This document shows positions 27,241-37,675 of a stretch of DNA of 64,000 nt, piece after piece. A program made the translations under genes and the position numbers. Source of the DNA: Lepidurus packardi (Eukaryota > Arthropoda > Branchiopoda > Notostraca > Triopsidae); assembly GCA_023053545.1 (NCBI GenBank), contig JAKZAN010000096.1, positions 52,103-116,102 on the forward strand. The letters run 5' to 3'. The notes under the pieces are model-generated. The model was not told where the DNA came from, did not search any database, and worked only from the letters and a program-made list of their open reading frames with translations. The stretch's first letter is position 1; each line of letters starts with the position of its first letter.

Positions 27241-29840
27241 AATTAATTCAGTCCGTAAGGAATTAATTCAGTAAGAAAGGAATTCAATCAATCCTAAAGA
27301 ATTAATTCAGTCCGTAAGGAAATAATTCAGTCCGTAATGAATAAGTTCAGTACGTATTGGATTAATTAAGTCCTAATGAATTAATTCAGTCCGTATGAAA
27401 TTAATTCAGTCCGTAAGGATTTAATTAAGGAATTGATTCAGTCCGTAAGGAATTAATTCAGTAAGTAAAGAATTAATTCAGTGCGTAAGGAATTAATTCA
27501 GTCCGTAAGGAATTAATTCTGTCCGTAAGGATTTAATTCAGTCCGTAAGAAATTGATTCAGTCCGTAAGAAATTAATTCAGTCCGTAATGGATTAATTAA
27601 GTCCGTAATGAGTTAATTCAGTCCGTATGAAATTAATTCAGTAAGAAAGGAATTCAATCAATCCTAAAGAATTAATTCAGTCCGAAAGGAAATAATTCAG
27701 TCCGTAAGGAATTAATTCAGTCCGTAAGGAATTAATTCAGTCCGTGAGGAATTAATTAAGTCCGTAAGGAATTAATTCAGTCCGTAATGAATTAATTCTG
27801 TCCGTATGAAATTAATTCAGTCCGTAAGGAATTAATTCAGTAAGAAAGGAATTAATACAGTCCGTAAGGAATTAATTCAGTCCGTAAGGAATTAATTCAG
27901 TCCGTAAGGAATTAATTCAGTCCGTAAGGAATTAATTCAGTCCGTAAGGAATTATTTCAGTCCGTAATTAATTCATTCATTCCTTACGGAATTAGTTAAG
28001 TCCATAAGGAATAATTTCAGTCTGTAAGGATTTAATTATGTCGGTAATGAATTAATTCAGTCCGTAAGGAATTAATTCAGTCCGTAAGGAATTAATTCAG
28101 TAAGAAAGGAATTCAATCAATCCTAAAGAATTAATTCAGTCCGTAAGGAAATAATTAAGTCCGTAAGGAATTAATTCAGTCCGTAAGGAATTAATTCAGT
28201 CCGTAAGGAATTAATTCGGTAAGAAAGGAATTCAATCAATCCTAAAGAATTAATTCAGTCCGTAAGGAATTAATTCAGTCCGTAAGGAAATAATTCAGTC
28301 CGTAAGGAATTAATTCAGTCCGTAAGGAATTAATTCAGTCCGTAAGGATTTAATTCAGTCCGTAAGGTATTAATTCAGTCCGTAAGGAATTAATTCAGTC
28401 CGTAAGGAATTCAATCAATCCTAAAGAATTAATTCAGTCCGTAAGGAATTAATTCAGTCCGTAAGGAATTAATTCAGTCCGTAAGGAATTAATTCAGTCC
28501 GTAAGGAATTAATTCAGTCCGTAAGGATTTAATTCAGTCCGTAAGGTATTAATTCAGTCCGTAAGGAATTAATTCAGTCCGTAAGGAATTAATTCAGTCC
28601 GTAAGGAATTAATTCAGTCCGTAAGGAATTAATTCGGTAAGAAAGGAATTCAATCAATCCTAAAGAATTATTTCAGTCCGTAAGGAATTAATTCAGTCCG
28701 TAAGGAATTAATTCAGTCCGTAAGGAATTAATTCAGTCCATAAGGAATTAATTCAGTCCGTATGAAATTAATTCAGTCCGTAAGGAATTAATTCAGTCCG
28801 TAATGAATAAGTTCAGTACGTATTGGATTAATTAAGTCCGTAATGAATTAATTCAGTCCGTATGAAATTAATTCAGTCCGTAAGGAATTAATTCAGTAAG
28901 AAAGGAATTAATACAGTCCGTAAGGAATTAATTCAGTCCGTAAGGAATTAATTCAGTCCGTAAGGAATTAATTCAGTCCGTAAGGAATTAATTCATTCCT
29001 TACGGAATTAGTTAAGTCCATAAGGAATAATTTCAGTCTGTAAGGATTTAATTATGTCGGTAATGAATTAATTCAGTCCGTAAGGAATTAATTCAGTCCG
29101 TAAGGAATTAATTCAGTAAGAAAGGAATTCAATCAATCCTAAAGAATTAATTCAGTCCGTAAGGAAATAATTATGTCCGTAAGGAATTAATTCAGTCCGT
29201 AAGGAATTAATTCAGTCCGTAAGGAATTAATTCGGTAAGAAAGGAATTCAATCAATCCTAAAGAATTAATTCAGTCCGTAAGGAAATAATTCAGTCCGTA
29301 AGGAATTAATTCAGTCCGTAAGGAATTAATTCAGTCCGTAAGGAATTAATTCAGTCCGTAAGGAATTAATTCAGTCCGTAAGGAATTAATTCGGTAAGAA
29401 AGGAATTCAATCAATCCTAAAGAATTAATTCAGTCCGTAAGGAAATAATTCAGTCCGTAAGGAATTAATTCAGTCCGTAAGGAATTAATTCAGTCCGTAA
29501 GGAATTAATTCAATCCGTAAGGAATTAATTCAGTCCGTAAGGAATTAATTCAGTCCGTAAGGATTTAATTCAGTCCGTAAGGTATTAATTCAGTCCGTAA
29601 GGAATTAATTCAGTCCGTAAGGAATTAATTCAGTCCGTAAGGAATTAATTCAGTCCGTAAGGAATTAATTCGGTAAGAAAGGAATTCAATCAATCCTAAA
29701 GAATTATTTCAGTCCGTAAGGAATTAATTCAGTCCGTAAGGAATTAATTCAGTCCGTAAGGAATTAATTCAGTCCATAAGGAATTAATTCAGTCCGTATG
29801 AAATTAATTCAGTCCGTAAGGAATTAATTAAGGAATTAAT
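27241..29840 (+). repeat. Satellite segment with mixed HOR fragments
   Basis: This stretch contains 39-bp modules, inverted modules and the marker set GTAAGAAATTGATTC, GTGAGGAATTAATTAAG and GTACGTATTGG that later defines the 1.2-kb units. Parts of 27960-28230 recur near 28980-29230. No open frame or unique sequence is seen. Confidence 0.75.
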
Positions 29841-29849
29841 TCAGTCCGT

Positions 29850-32310
29850 AAGTAATTAATTCAGTCCGTAAGGAATTATTTCAGTCCGTAATTAATTAAT
29901 TCATTCCTTACGGAATTAATTAAGTCCGTAAGGAATTAATTCAGTCCGTAGGGAATTAATTCAGTACGTAAGGAATTAATTCAGTAAGAAAGGAATTCAA
30001 TCAATCCTAAAGAATTAATTCAGTCCGTAAGGAAATAATTAAGTCCGTAAGGAATTAATTCAGTCCGAAAGGAATTAATTCTGTCCGTAAGGATTTAATT
30101 CAGTCCGTAAGGTATTAATTCAGTCCGTAGTGAATTAATTAAGTCCGTAAGGAATTAATTCATTCCGTAAGGAATTATTTCAGTCCGTAATGAACTAATT
30201 CATTCCTTACGGAATTAATTAAGTCCGTAAGGAATTAATTCAGTCCGTAAGGAATTAATTCAGTCCGTAAGGAATTAATTCAGTAAGAAAGGAATTCAAT
30301 CAATCCTAAAGAATTAATTCAGTCCGTAAGGAAATAATTCAGTCCGTAATGAATAAGTTCAGTACGTATTGGATTAATTAAGTCCTAATGAATTAATTCA
30401 GTCCGTATGAAATTAATTCAGTCCGTAAGGAATTAATTAAGGAATTAATTCAGTCCTTATGGAATTAATTCAGTAACAAAGGAATTAATACAGTCCGTAA
30501 GGAATTAATTAAGGAATTGATTCAGTCCGTAAGGAATTAATTCAGTAAGTAAAGAATTAATTCAGTGCGTAAGGAATTAATTCAGTCCGTAAGGAATTAA
30601 TTCTGTCCGTAAGGATTTAATTCAGTCCGTAAGAAATTGATTCAGTCCGTAAGAAATTAATTCAGTCCGTAATGGATTAATTAAGTCCGTAATGAGTTAA
30701 TTCAGTCCGTATGAAATTAATTCAGTAAGAAAGGAATTCAATCAATCCTAAAGAATTAATTCAGTCCGAAAGGAAATAATTCAGTCCGTAAGGAATTAAT
30801 TCAGTCCGTAAGGAATTAATTCAGTCCGTGAGGAATTAATTAAGTCCGTAAGGAATTAATTCAGTCCGTAAGGAATTAATTCAGTCCGTAATGAATAAGT
30901 TCAGTACGTATTGGATTAATTAAGTCCGTAATGACTTAATTCAGTCCGTATGAAATTAATTCAGTCCGTAAGGAATTAATTCAGTAAGAAAGGAATTAAT
31001 ACAGTCCGTAAGGAATTAATTCAGTCCGTAAGGAATTAATTCAGTCCGTAAGGAATTAATTCAGTCCGTAAGTAATTAATTCAGTCCGTAAGGAATTATT
31101 TCAGTCCGTAATTAATTAATTCATTCCTTACGGAATTAATTAAGTCCGTAAGGAATTAATTCAGTCCGTAGGGAATTAATTCAGTACGTAAGGAATTAAT
31201 TCAGTAAGAAAGGAATTCAATCAATCCTAAAGAATTAATTCAGTCCGTAAGGAAATAATTAAGTCCGTAAGGAATTAATTCAGTCCGAAAGGAATTAATT
31301 CTGTCCGTAAGGATTTAATTCAGTCCGTAAGGTATTAATTCAGTCCGTAGTGAATTAATTAAGTCCGTAAGGAATTAATTCATTCCGTAAGGAATTATTT
31401 CAGTCCGTAATGAACTAATTCATTCCTTACGGAATTAATTAAGTCCGTAAGGAATTAATTCAGTCCGTAAGGAATTAATTCAGTAAGAAAGGAATTCAAT
31501 CAATCCTAAAGAATTAATTCAGTCCGTAAGGAAATAATTCAGTCCGTAATGAATAAGTTCAGTACGTATTGGATTAATTAAGTCCTAATGAATTAATTCA
31601 GTCCGTATGAAATTAATTCAGTCCGTAAGGAATTAATTAAGGAATTAATTCAGTCCTTATGGAATTAATTCAGTAACAAAGGAATTAATACAGTCCGTAA
31701 GGAATTAATTAAGGAATTGATTCAGTCCGTAAGGAATTAATTCAGTAAGTAAAGAATTAATTCAGTGCGTAAGGAATTAATTCAGTCCGTAAGGAATTAA
31801 TTCTGTCCGTAAGGATTTAATTCAGTCCGTAAGAAATTGATTCAGTCCGTAAGAAATTAATTCAGTCCGTAATGGATTAATTAAGTCCGTAATGAGTTAA
31901 TTCAGTCCGTATGAAATTAATTCAGTAAGAAAGGAATTCAATCAATCCTAAAGAATTAATTCAGTCCGAAAGGAAATAATTCAGTCCGTAAGGAATTAAT
32001 TCAGTCCGTAAGGAATTAATTCAGTCCGTGAGGAATTAATTAAGTCCGTAAGGAATTAATTCAGTCCGTAAGGAATTAATTCAGTCCGTAATGAATAAGT
32101 TCAGTACGTATTGGATTAATTAAGTCCGTAATGACTTAATTCAGTCCGTATGAAATTAATTCAGTCCGTAAGGAATTAATTCAGTAAGAAAGGAATTAAT
32201 ACAGTCCGTAAGGAATTAATTCAGTCCGTAAGGAATTAATTCAGTCCGTAAGGAATTAATTCAGTCCGTAAGGAATTAATTCAGTCCGTAAGGAATTATT
32301 TCAGTCCGTA
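29850..32310 (+). repeat. 1200-1220 bp tandem duplication
   Basis: GTCCGTAGGGAATT followed by AGTACGTAAGG occurs at 29941 and 31161 (shift 1220). Further on, TTGGATTAATTAAG followed by AATGACTTAATTC occurs at 30901 and 32101 (shift 1200). The change of shift is a one-monomer difference near 30260. Shared rare variants include CAGTAACAAAGGAATTAATAC and AGTGCGTAAGG, so these are sister copies. Confidence 0.87.
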
Positions 32311-35300
32311 ATTAATTCATTCATTCCTTACGGAATTAGTTAAGTCCATAAGGAATAATTTCAGTCTGTAAGGATTTAATTATGTCGGTAATGAATTAAT
32401 TCAGTCCGTAAGGAATTAATTCAGTCCGTAAGGAATTAATTCAGTAAGAAAGGAATTCAATCAATCCTAAAGAATTAATTCAGTCCGTAAGGAAATAATG
32501 AAGTCCGTAAGGAATTAATTCAGTCCATAAGGAATTAATTCAGTCCGTAAGGAATTAATTCGGTAAGAAAGGAATTCAATCAATCCTAAAGAATTAATTC
32601 AGTCCGTAAGGAAATAATTCAGTCCGTAAGGAATTAATTCAGTCCGTAAGGAATTAATTAAGTCCGTAAGGAATTAATTAAGTCCGTAAGGAATTAATTC
32701 AGTCCGTAAGTAGTTAATAAAATCCGTACGGAATTAATTCAGACCGTAAGGAATTAATTAAGTACGTAAGGAATTAATTCAGTCCGTAAGGAATTAATTC
32801 AGTCAGTAAGGAATTATTTCAGTCCGTAAGGAATTAAGTCAGTCCGTAAGGAATTAATTCAGTCCGTAAGGATTTAATTCAGTCCGTAAGGTATTAATTC
32901 AGTCCGTAAGGAATTAATTCGGTAAGAAAGGAATTCAATCAATCCTAAAGAATTAATTCAGTCCGTAAGGAAATAATTCAGTCCGTAAGGAATTAATTCA
33001 GTCCGTAAGGAATTAATTCAGTCCGTAAGGAATTAATTAAATCCGTAAGGAATTAATTCAGTCCGTAAGTAATTAATAAAATCCGTACGGAATTAATTCA
33101 GACCGTAAGGAATTAATTAAGTACGTAAGGAATTAATTAAGGAATTAATTCAGTCCTTAAGGAATTAATTCAGTAAGAAAGGAATTAATTAAGTCCGTAA
33201 GGAATTAATTCAGTCCGTAAGTAGTTACTAAAATCCGTACGGAATTAATTCAGTCCGTAAGGAATTAATTAAGTACGTAAGGAATTAATTCAGTCCGTAA
33301 GGAATTAATTCAGTCAGTAAGGAATTATTTCAGTCCGTAAGGAATTAAGTCAGTCCGTAAGGAATTAATTCAGTCCGTAAGGATTTAATTCAGTCCGTAA
33401 GGTATTAATTCAGTCCGTAAGGAATTAATTCGGTAAGAAAGGAATTCAATCAATCCTAAAGAATTAATTCAGTCCGTAAGGAAATAATTCAGTCCGTAAG
33501 GAATTAATTCAGTCCGTAAGGAATTAATTCAGTCCGTAAGGAATTAATTAAATCCGTAAGGAATTAATTCAGTCCGTAAGTAATTAATAAAATCCGTACG
33601 GAATTAATTCAGACCGTAAGGAATTAATTAAGTACGTAAGGAATTAATTAAGGAATTAATTCAGTCCTTAAGGAATTAATTCAGTCCTTAAGGAATTAAT
33701 TCAGTAAGAAAGGAATTAATACAGTCCGTAAGGAATTAATTAAGGAATTGATTCAGTCCGTAAGGAATTAATTCAGTAAGTAAAGAATTAATTCAGTGCG
33801 TAAGGAATTAATTCAGTCCGTAAGGAATTAATTCTGTCCGTAAGGATTTAATTCAGTCCGTAAGAAATTGATTCAGTCCGTAAGAAATTAATTCAGTCCG
33901 TAATGGATTAATTAAGTCCGTAATGAGTTAATTCAGTCCGTATGAAATTAATTCAGTAAGAAAGGAATTCAATCAATCCTAAAGAATTAATTCAGTCCGA
34001 AAGGAAATAATTCAGTCCGTAAGGAATTAATTCAGTCCGTAAGGAATTAATTCAGTCCGTGAGGAATTAATTAAGTCCGTAAGGAATTAATTCAGTCCGT
34101 AAAGAATTAATTCTGTCCGTAAGGAATTAATTCAGTCCGTAACGTATTAATTCAGTCCGTAAGGAATTAATTCAGTCCGTAAGGTATTAATTCAGTCCGT
34201 TAGGTATTAGTTCAGTCCGTAATTAATTAATTCAGTCCGTAAGGAATTAATTCAGTCCGTAATGAATAAGTTCAGTACGTATTGGATTATTTAAGTCCGT
34301 AATGAATTAATTCAGTCCGTATGAAATTAATTCAGTCCGTAAGGAATTAATTAAGGAATTAATTCAGTCCGTAAGGAATTAATTCAGTAAGAAAGGAATT
34401 AATACAGTCCGTAAGGAATTAATTCAGTCCGTAAGGAATTAATTCAGTCCGTAAGGAATTAATTCAGTCCGTAAGGAATTAATTCAGTCCGTAAGGAATT
34501 ATTTCAGTCCGTAATTAATTAATTCATTCCTTACGGAATTAGTTAAGTCCATAAGGAATAATTTCAGTCTGTAAGGATTTAATTATGTTGGTAATGAATT
34601 AATTCAGTCCGTAAGGAATTAAATCAGTAAGAAAGGAATTCAATCAATCCTAAAGAATTAATTCAGTCCGTAAGGAAATAATTAAGTCCGTAAGGAATTA
34701 ATTCAGTCCATAAGGAATTAATTCAGTCCGTAAGGAATTAATTCGGTAAGAAAGGAATTCAATCAATCCTAAAGAATTAATTCAGTCCGTATGGAAATAA
34801 TTCAGTCCGTAAGGAATTAATTCAGTCCGTAAGGAATTAATTCAGTCCGTAAGGAATTAATTAAGTCCGTAAGGAATTAATTCAGTCCGTAAGTAGTTAA
34901 TAAAATCCGTACGGAATTAATTCAGACCGTAAGGAATTAATTAAGTACGTAAGGAATTAATTAAGTCCGTAAAGAATTAATTCAGTCCGTATGGAATTAA
35001 TTCAGTCCGTAAGGAATTAATTCAGTCAGTAAGGAATTATTTCAGTCCGTAAGGAATTAATTCAGTCCGTAAGGAATTAATTCAGTCCGTAAGGATTTAA
35101 TTCAGTCCGTAAGGTATTAATTCAGTCCGTAAGGAATTAATTCGGTAAGAAGGAATTCAATCAATCCTAAAGAATTAATTCAGTCCGTAAGGAAATAATT
35201 CTGTCCGTAAGGATTTAATTCAGTCCGTAAGAAATTGATTCAGTCCGTAAGAAATTAATTCAGTCCGTAATGGATTAATTAAGTCCGTAATGAGTTAATT

Positions 35301-37208
35301 CAGTCCGTATGAAATTAATTCAGTAAGAAAGGAATTCAATCAATCCTAAAGAATTAATTCAGTCCGAAAGGAAATAATTCAGTCCGTAAGGAATTAATTC
35401 AGTCCGTAAGGAATTAATTCAGTCCGTGAGGAATTAATTAAGTCCGTAAGTAATTAATTCAGTCCGTAAAGAATTAATTCTGTCCGTAAGGAATTAATTC
35501 AGTCCGTAACGTATTAATTCAGTCCGTAAGGAATTAATTCAGTCCGTAAGGTATTAATTCAGTCCGTAATGAATAAGTTCAGTACGTATTGGATTAATTA
35601 AGTCCGTAATGAATTAATTCAGTCCGTATGAAATTAATTCAGTCCGTAAGGAATTAATTAAGGAATTAATTCAGTCCGTAAGGAATTAATTCAGTAAGAA
35701 AGGAATTAATACAGTCCGTAAGGAATTAATTCAGTCCGTAAGGAATTAATTCAGTCCGTAAGGAATTAATTCAGTCCGTAAGGAATTAATTCAGTCCGTA
35801 AGGAATTATTTCAGTCCGTAATTAATTAATTCATTCCTTACGGAATTAGTTAAGTCCATAAGGAATAATTTCAGTCTGTAAGGATTTAATTATGTCGGTA
35901 ATGAATTAATTCAGTCCGTAAGGAATTCAATCAATCCTAAAGAATTAATTCAGTCCGTAAGGAAATAATTAAGTCCGTAAGGAATTAATTCAGTCCATAA
36001 GGAATTAATTCAGTCCGTAAGGAATTAATTCGGTAAGAAAGGAATTCAATCAATCCTAAAGAATTAATTCAGTCCGTATGGAAATAATTCAGTCCGTAAG
36101 GAATTAATTCAGTCCGTAAGGAATTAATTCAGTCCGTAAGGAATTAATTAAGTCCGTAAGGAATTAATTCAGTCCGTAAGTAGTTAATAAAATCCGTACG
36201 GAATTAATTCAGACCGTAAGGAATTAATTAAGTACGTAAGGAATTAATTAAGTCCGTAAAGAATTAATTCAGTCCGTATGGAATTAATTCAGTCCGTAAG
36301 GAATTAATTCAGTCAGTAAGGAATTATTTCAGTCCGTAAGGAATTAATTCAGTCCGTAAGGAATTAATTCAGTCCGTAAGGATTTAATTCAGTCCGTAAG
36401 GTATTAATTCAGTCCGTAAGGAATTAATTCGGTAAGAAGGAATTCAATCAATCCTAAAGAATTAATTCAGTCCGTAAGGAAATAATTCTGTCCGTAAGGA
36501 TTTAATTCAGTCCGTAAGAAATTGATTCAGTCCGTAAGAAATTAATTCAGTCCGTAATGGATTAATTAAGTCCGTAATGAGTTAATTCAGTCCGTATGAA
36601 ATTAATTCAGTAAGAAAGGAATTCAATCAATCCTAAAGAATTAATTCAGTCCGAAAGGAAATAATTCAGTCCGTAAGGAATTAATTCAGTCCGTAAGGAA
36701 TTAATTCAGTCCGTGAGGAATTAATTAAGTCCGTAAGTAATTAATTCAGTCCGTAAAGAATTAATTCTGTCCGTAAGGAATTAATTCAGTCCGTAACGTA
36801 TTAATTCAGTCCGTAAGGAATTAATTCAGTCCGTAAGGTATTAATTCAGTCCGTTAGGTATTAGTTCAGTCCGTAAGGAATTAATTCAGTCCGTAAGGAA
36901 TTAATTCAGTCCGTAATGAATAAGTTCAGTACGTATTGGATTAATTAAGTCCGTAATGAATTAATTCAGTCCGTATGAAATTAATTCAGTCCGTAAGGAA
37001 TTAATTAAGGAATTAATTCAGTCCGTAAGGAATTAATTCAGTAAGAAAGGAATTAATACAGTCCGTAAGGAATTAATTCAGTCCGTAAGGAATTAATTCA
37101 GTCCGTAAGGAATTAATTCAGTCCGTAAGGAATTAATTCAGTCCGTAAGGAATTATTTCAGTCCGTAATTAATTAATTCATTCCTTACGGAATTAGTTAA
37201 GTCCATAA
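32311..37208 (+). repeat. 1.3-kb HOR domain interrupted by the retrotransposon
   Basis: The marker AATGAATAAGTTCAGTACGT occurs at 34261, 35568 and 36915, about 1.31 and 1.35 kb apart. Within 32.7-33.7 kb the run TAGTTAATAAAATCC or TAGTTACTAAAATCC is itself repeated. The third unit is cut at 37208 by the LTR element and resumes at 40841. The intact paralogue of the target lies near 35830-35905. Confidence 0.82.
37205..37208. repeat. Target site duplication, left copy (ATAA)
   Basis: ATAA immediately precedes the 5' LTR and is repeated immediately after the 3' LTR at 40841-40844. Four bp is a usual duplication size for several Ty3/gypsy integrases. Keeping one copy reconstitutes an uninterrupted satellite stretch identical in order to neighbouring units, so the insertion is clean with no flanking deletion. 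Confidence 0.93.
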
Positions 37209-37378
37209 TGTTGAGATCCCCACACGTGGCGATACCCCTGGCTTTCCTCCGATGTGGACAAGTTCTTCTGATAGGGGTTTAGAAGTTGTGTAGAAGTTGT
37301 GTTGTCCTTCAGGAGAACTATGTAAGTCCACGTCGGTGGAAAACCGAGGGTATAAGTACAAGTGGCACACGACGCGGG

Positions 37379-37415
37379 TATAAAAGGTGAAGCCTGGGTC
37401 GCGACCAAGGCAGTC
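37379..37415 (+). promoter_or_regulatory. LTR core promoter: TATA box and initiator-like site
   Basis: TATAAAAG lies at 37379-37386. CAGTC at 37411-37415 resembles the arthropod initiator; its A, 37412, lies 33 bases after the first T of the TATA box. This predicts the U3/R boundary near 37412. A second TATA-like TATAAGTA at 37351 is less well placed. The equivalent TATA in the 3' LTR is 40609-40616. Start site is inferred, not observed. Confidence 0.7.
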
Positions 37416-37534
37416 TACCCGCAGTTGTTGTTATGTGCTGTATTCCGACTGAGACGAAACACTTGGGTTCTGTCATGACAGTGTTTTTAGTCTGTGAGTA
37501 TAAGTGTGCTGTTTCTCTACTTTCTTCATTACTA

Positions 37535-37540
37535 AATAAA
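37535..37540 (+). terminator. Polyadenylation signal AATAAA (first)
   Basis: AATAAA lies 70 bases before the LTR end, equivalent to 40765-40770 in the 3' LTR. Cleavage 10-30 bases downstream would fall inside the LTR, making this the more likely working signal for element transcripts. Confidence 0.6.
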
Positions 37541-37579
37541 ACTATTAAAAACCGCCTGCCTACGTCTACCTTGTTAAGT

Positions 37580-37610
37580 TGTTGAGTTTAATAAAAGCAA
37601 AAACTCAACA
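37580..37610 (+). terminator. Terminal LTR hairpin presenting a second AATAAA
   Basis: TGTTGAGTTT (37580-37589) is an exact reverse complement of AAACTCAACA (37601-37610), leaving an 11-base loop AATAAAAGCAA that begins with AATAAA (37590-37595). The LTR terminal motif TGTTGAG is thus present again internally. The same structure is at 40810-40840. It may influence polyadenylation or end recognition; cleavage from this signal would fall at or beyond the LTR end. Confidence 0.55.
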
Positions 37611-37629
37611 GTCAGCGGTGGGATCTGAA
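37611..37629 (+). other. Primer binding site candidate (tRNA-Leu-like)
   Basis: GTCAGCGGTGGGATCTGAA begins directly after the LTR CA. From general knowledge of metazoan retroelements, GTCAG..GTGGGAT resembles the complement of a leucine tRNA 3' end, but the usual TGG that pairs with the terminal CCA is absent, so pairing would start a few bases inside the acceptor stem. The identity of the tRNA is uncertain. Confidence 0.5.
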
Positions 37630-37675
37630 TTTATTCGATCCGGTTTTGGTTTTAGTACATTAAAGTGAAAGAACA

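Larger units (their letters stand above)
1..37208 (+). repeat. 20-bp satellite array, left block
   Basis: Uninterrupted tandem copies of TTAATTCAGTCCGTAAGGAA and point variants, read in this orientation on the + strand. Each monomer holds the 10-bp perfect palindrome GAATTAATTC (with ATTAAT inside) and one CpG (CCGTAA). Frequent variants are GTCCATAAGG, GTCTGTAAGG, GGATTTAATT, GGTATTAATT, GGAAATAATT and GTCCGTATGAAATT. The array is cut by the window edge on the left and ends on the right only because a retrotransposon inserted. It contains no coding potential: TAA stops occur in all frames because the period is not divisible by three. Long stretches (for example about 7,800-10,600) never leave the 20-bp register, while elsewhere 32- and 39-bp modules shift it. 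Confidence 0.98.
37209..37610 (+). repeat. 5' LTR, 402 bp
   Basis: Starts TGTTGAG and ends CTCAACA, a 7-bp inverted terminal repeat with canonical TG...CA ends. It matches 40439-40840 base for base except C37474 against A40704 and A37489 against G40719. It holds an 11-bp direct repeat TAGAAGTTGTG (37280-37290 and 37291-37301) in the upstream U3, a TATA box, an initiator-like CAGTC, the 10-bp palindrome GGTCGCGACC (37397-37406) and two AATAAA signals. Small minus-strand frames crossing it are chance. Confidence 0.96.

Noticed and set aside
1-37208. CRISPR-like array
   Set aside because: Repeats are directly adjacent with no unique spacers, and there are no cas genes; this is a eukaryotic-type satellite.
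37193-37408. Minus-strand 71-codon frame, and its twin at 40411-40638
   Set aside because: Both are the same chance frame across the two LTR copies, running into flanking satellite or 3' untranslated sequence; no recognisable protein.
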